Position numbers and translations under genes: made by a program
The notes under the pieces: model-generated
What the model was told of the DNA's origin: nothing
The model's database searches: none
What the model saw: the letters and a program-made list of their open reading frames with translations, nothing else
Shown: positions 5,143-5,388 of the stretch, one piece after another
Layout of the letters: the number at the start of each line of letters is the position of its first letter
Numbering within the stretch: position 1 is the first letter of the stretch
Assembly: GCA_001795235.1 (NCBI GenBank)
Contig: MGNZ01000148.1
Location: 1-5,388, forward strand
Direction: 5' to 3'
DNA from: Chloroflexi bacterium RBG_16_64_32
GTDB lineage: Bacteria > Chloroflexota > Dehalococcoidia > SM23-28-2 > RBG-16-64-32
Length of the DNA stretch: 5,388 bases

Positions 5143-5148
5143 TCCTTT
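5143..5148 (-). promoter_or_regulatory. Ribosome binding site of the M20 gene
   Basis: The minus strand reads AAAGGA, ten bases before the ATG at 5132-5130. It is moderate in strength and slightly distant, but it is the only candidate and supports this start. Confidence 0.55.
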
Positions 5149-5152
5149 CCAG

Positions 5153-5388
5153 ATGAGGCCGCTCCATTCTATAGAGAACGGGAGCGGGAAACAACAAAAG
5201 GCGGCGCACCTCGTAGGGTTGTCGCCGCCGGTGTTCGCAGAAGACGGTGCCGCCACCGTAAACGTCCTCCTGGACCTGACCGAGCGCGAAGGGGAGGCAT
5301 CCGTGGTCCGGCGATTTCTCGTCGAGACGGAGATGGTACGTGCGGGGCCGGAGTGGTACCTTACGGGGGTCTCCGCCACGGAGCAGCG
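5153..5388 (+). CDS. Partial rightward ORF leaving the window, hypothetical protein
   Basis: An open frame runs from ATG 5153 through the window edge (78 full codons plus two bases) with no stop. The second half, from about 5222, looks coding: G/C-rich third positions and a beta-strand-like alternating pattern (TVNVLLDLTEREGEA, then VVRRFLVETEMVRAGPEWYL). A strand ending in xEWYLTGV resembles the last strands of NTF2-like or small lipoprotein domains, but I cannot name a family. Possible starts are ATG 5153, TTG 5219 and GTG 5231; none has a good ribosome binding site, and no signal peptide precedes the domain. It may be the 5' end of a real gene divergent from the M20 gene, or a truncated remnant. 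The opposing minus-strand frame has a shadow-like Arg/Ser/Thr-rich composition. Confidence 0.4.
   Translation, partial: MRPLHSIENGSGKQQKAAHLVGLSPPVFAEDGAATVNVLLDLTEREGEASVVRRFLVETEMVRAGPEWYLTGVSATEQ
5168..5197 (-). promoter_or_regulatory. Weak predicted promoter of the M20 gene
   Basis: The minus strand shows TTGTTG at 5197-5192, 18 bp, then TATAGA at 5173-5168 in the only AT-rich patch upstream of the gene. Predicted initiation is near 5161, about 29 bases before the ATG. The -35 is poor. The TCTATAGA core is palindromic, so a plus-strand -10 (5170-5175, with TTTCCA at 5146-5151) is equally possible for the rightward frame. Confidence 0.4.

Noticed and set aside
4311..5156. Plus-strand open frame of 281 codons
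   Set aside because: It is antisense to the M20 gene and has no recognisable motif or ribosome binding site.
5125..5379. Minus-strand open frame of 84 codons upstream of the M20 gene
   Set aside because: Arg/Ser/Thr-rich shadow-like composition. It overlaps the M20 start and the predicted promoter, and the opposite strand looks more coding.

Overview
This is a GC-rich bacterial chromosomal window with dense, short-spaced housekeeping and regulatory genes. It uses both ATG and GTG starts, has strong GGAGG-type ribosome binding sites at several genes, and has sigma70-type promoters in its AT-richer gaps. No phage, transposon, RNA gene or CRISPR array is visible. The protein style and gene mix would fit a Chloroflexota-like or other GC-rich bacterium. 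That placement is a guess, because nothing in the window fixes the taxon.

Layout, left to right. Positions 1-111 are non-coding DNA downstream of trxB and hold a cluster of GGAACA/TGTTCC inverted repeats. Positions 112-1408 (minus strand) are a two-gene thioredoxin operon, trxA then trxB. Positions 1409-1535 are a compact intergenic region with an almost perfect CsoR-type operator, placed so that it can cover both the leftward trxA promoter and the rightward csoR promoter. Positions 1536-1829 (plus) encode a CsoR-family copper-sensing repressor with an intact Cys-His-Cys site. Positions 1830-2034 are intergenic and end in a strong promoter with a TetR-like palindrome. Positions 2035-2869 (plus) hold a 67-residue single-span membrane protein and a TetR-family regulator, probably co-transcribed. 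Positions 2880-5132 (minus) hold plsX (phospholipid synthesis) downstream of an M20-family metallo-amidohydrolase; plsX converges on the tetR gene with only 10 bp between stop codons. Positions 5153-5388 contain a rightward open frame that leaves the window and looks coding in its second half.

How the genes may work together. The clearest regulatory unit is trxA-trxB / csoR. TrxB uses NADPH to reduce TrxA, and the single operator between trxA and csoR suggests that copper (or another thiol-reactive signal sensed by CsoR) induces this disulfide-reducing system together with the repressor. No copper ATPase or CopZ chaperone gene is in the window. The second unit is the small membrane protein plus TetR, which appears autoregulated through the palindrome at 1997-2014. 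The plsX and M20 genes are ordinary metabolic genes with no evident link to these two circuits.
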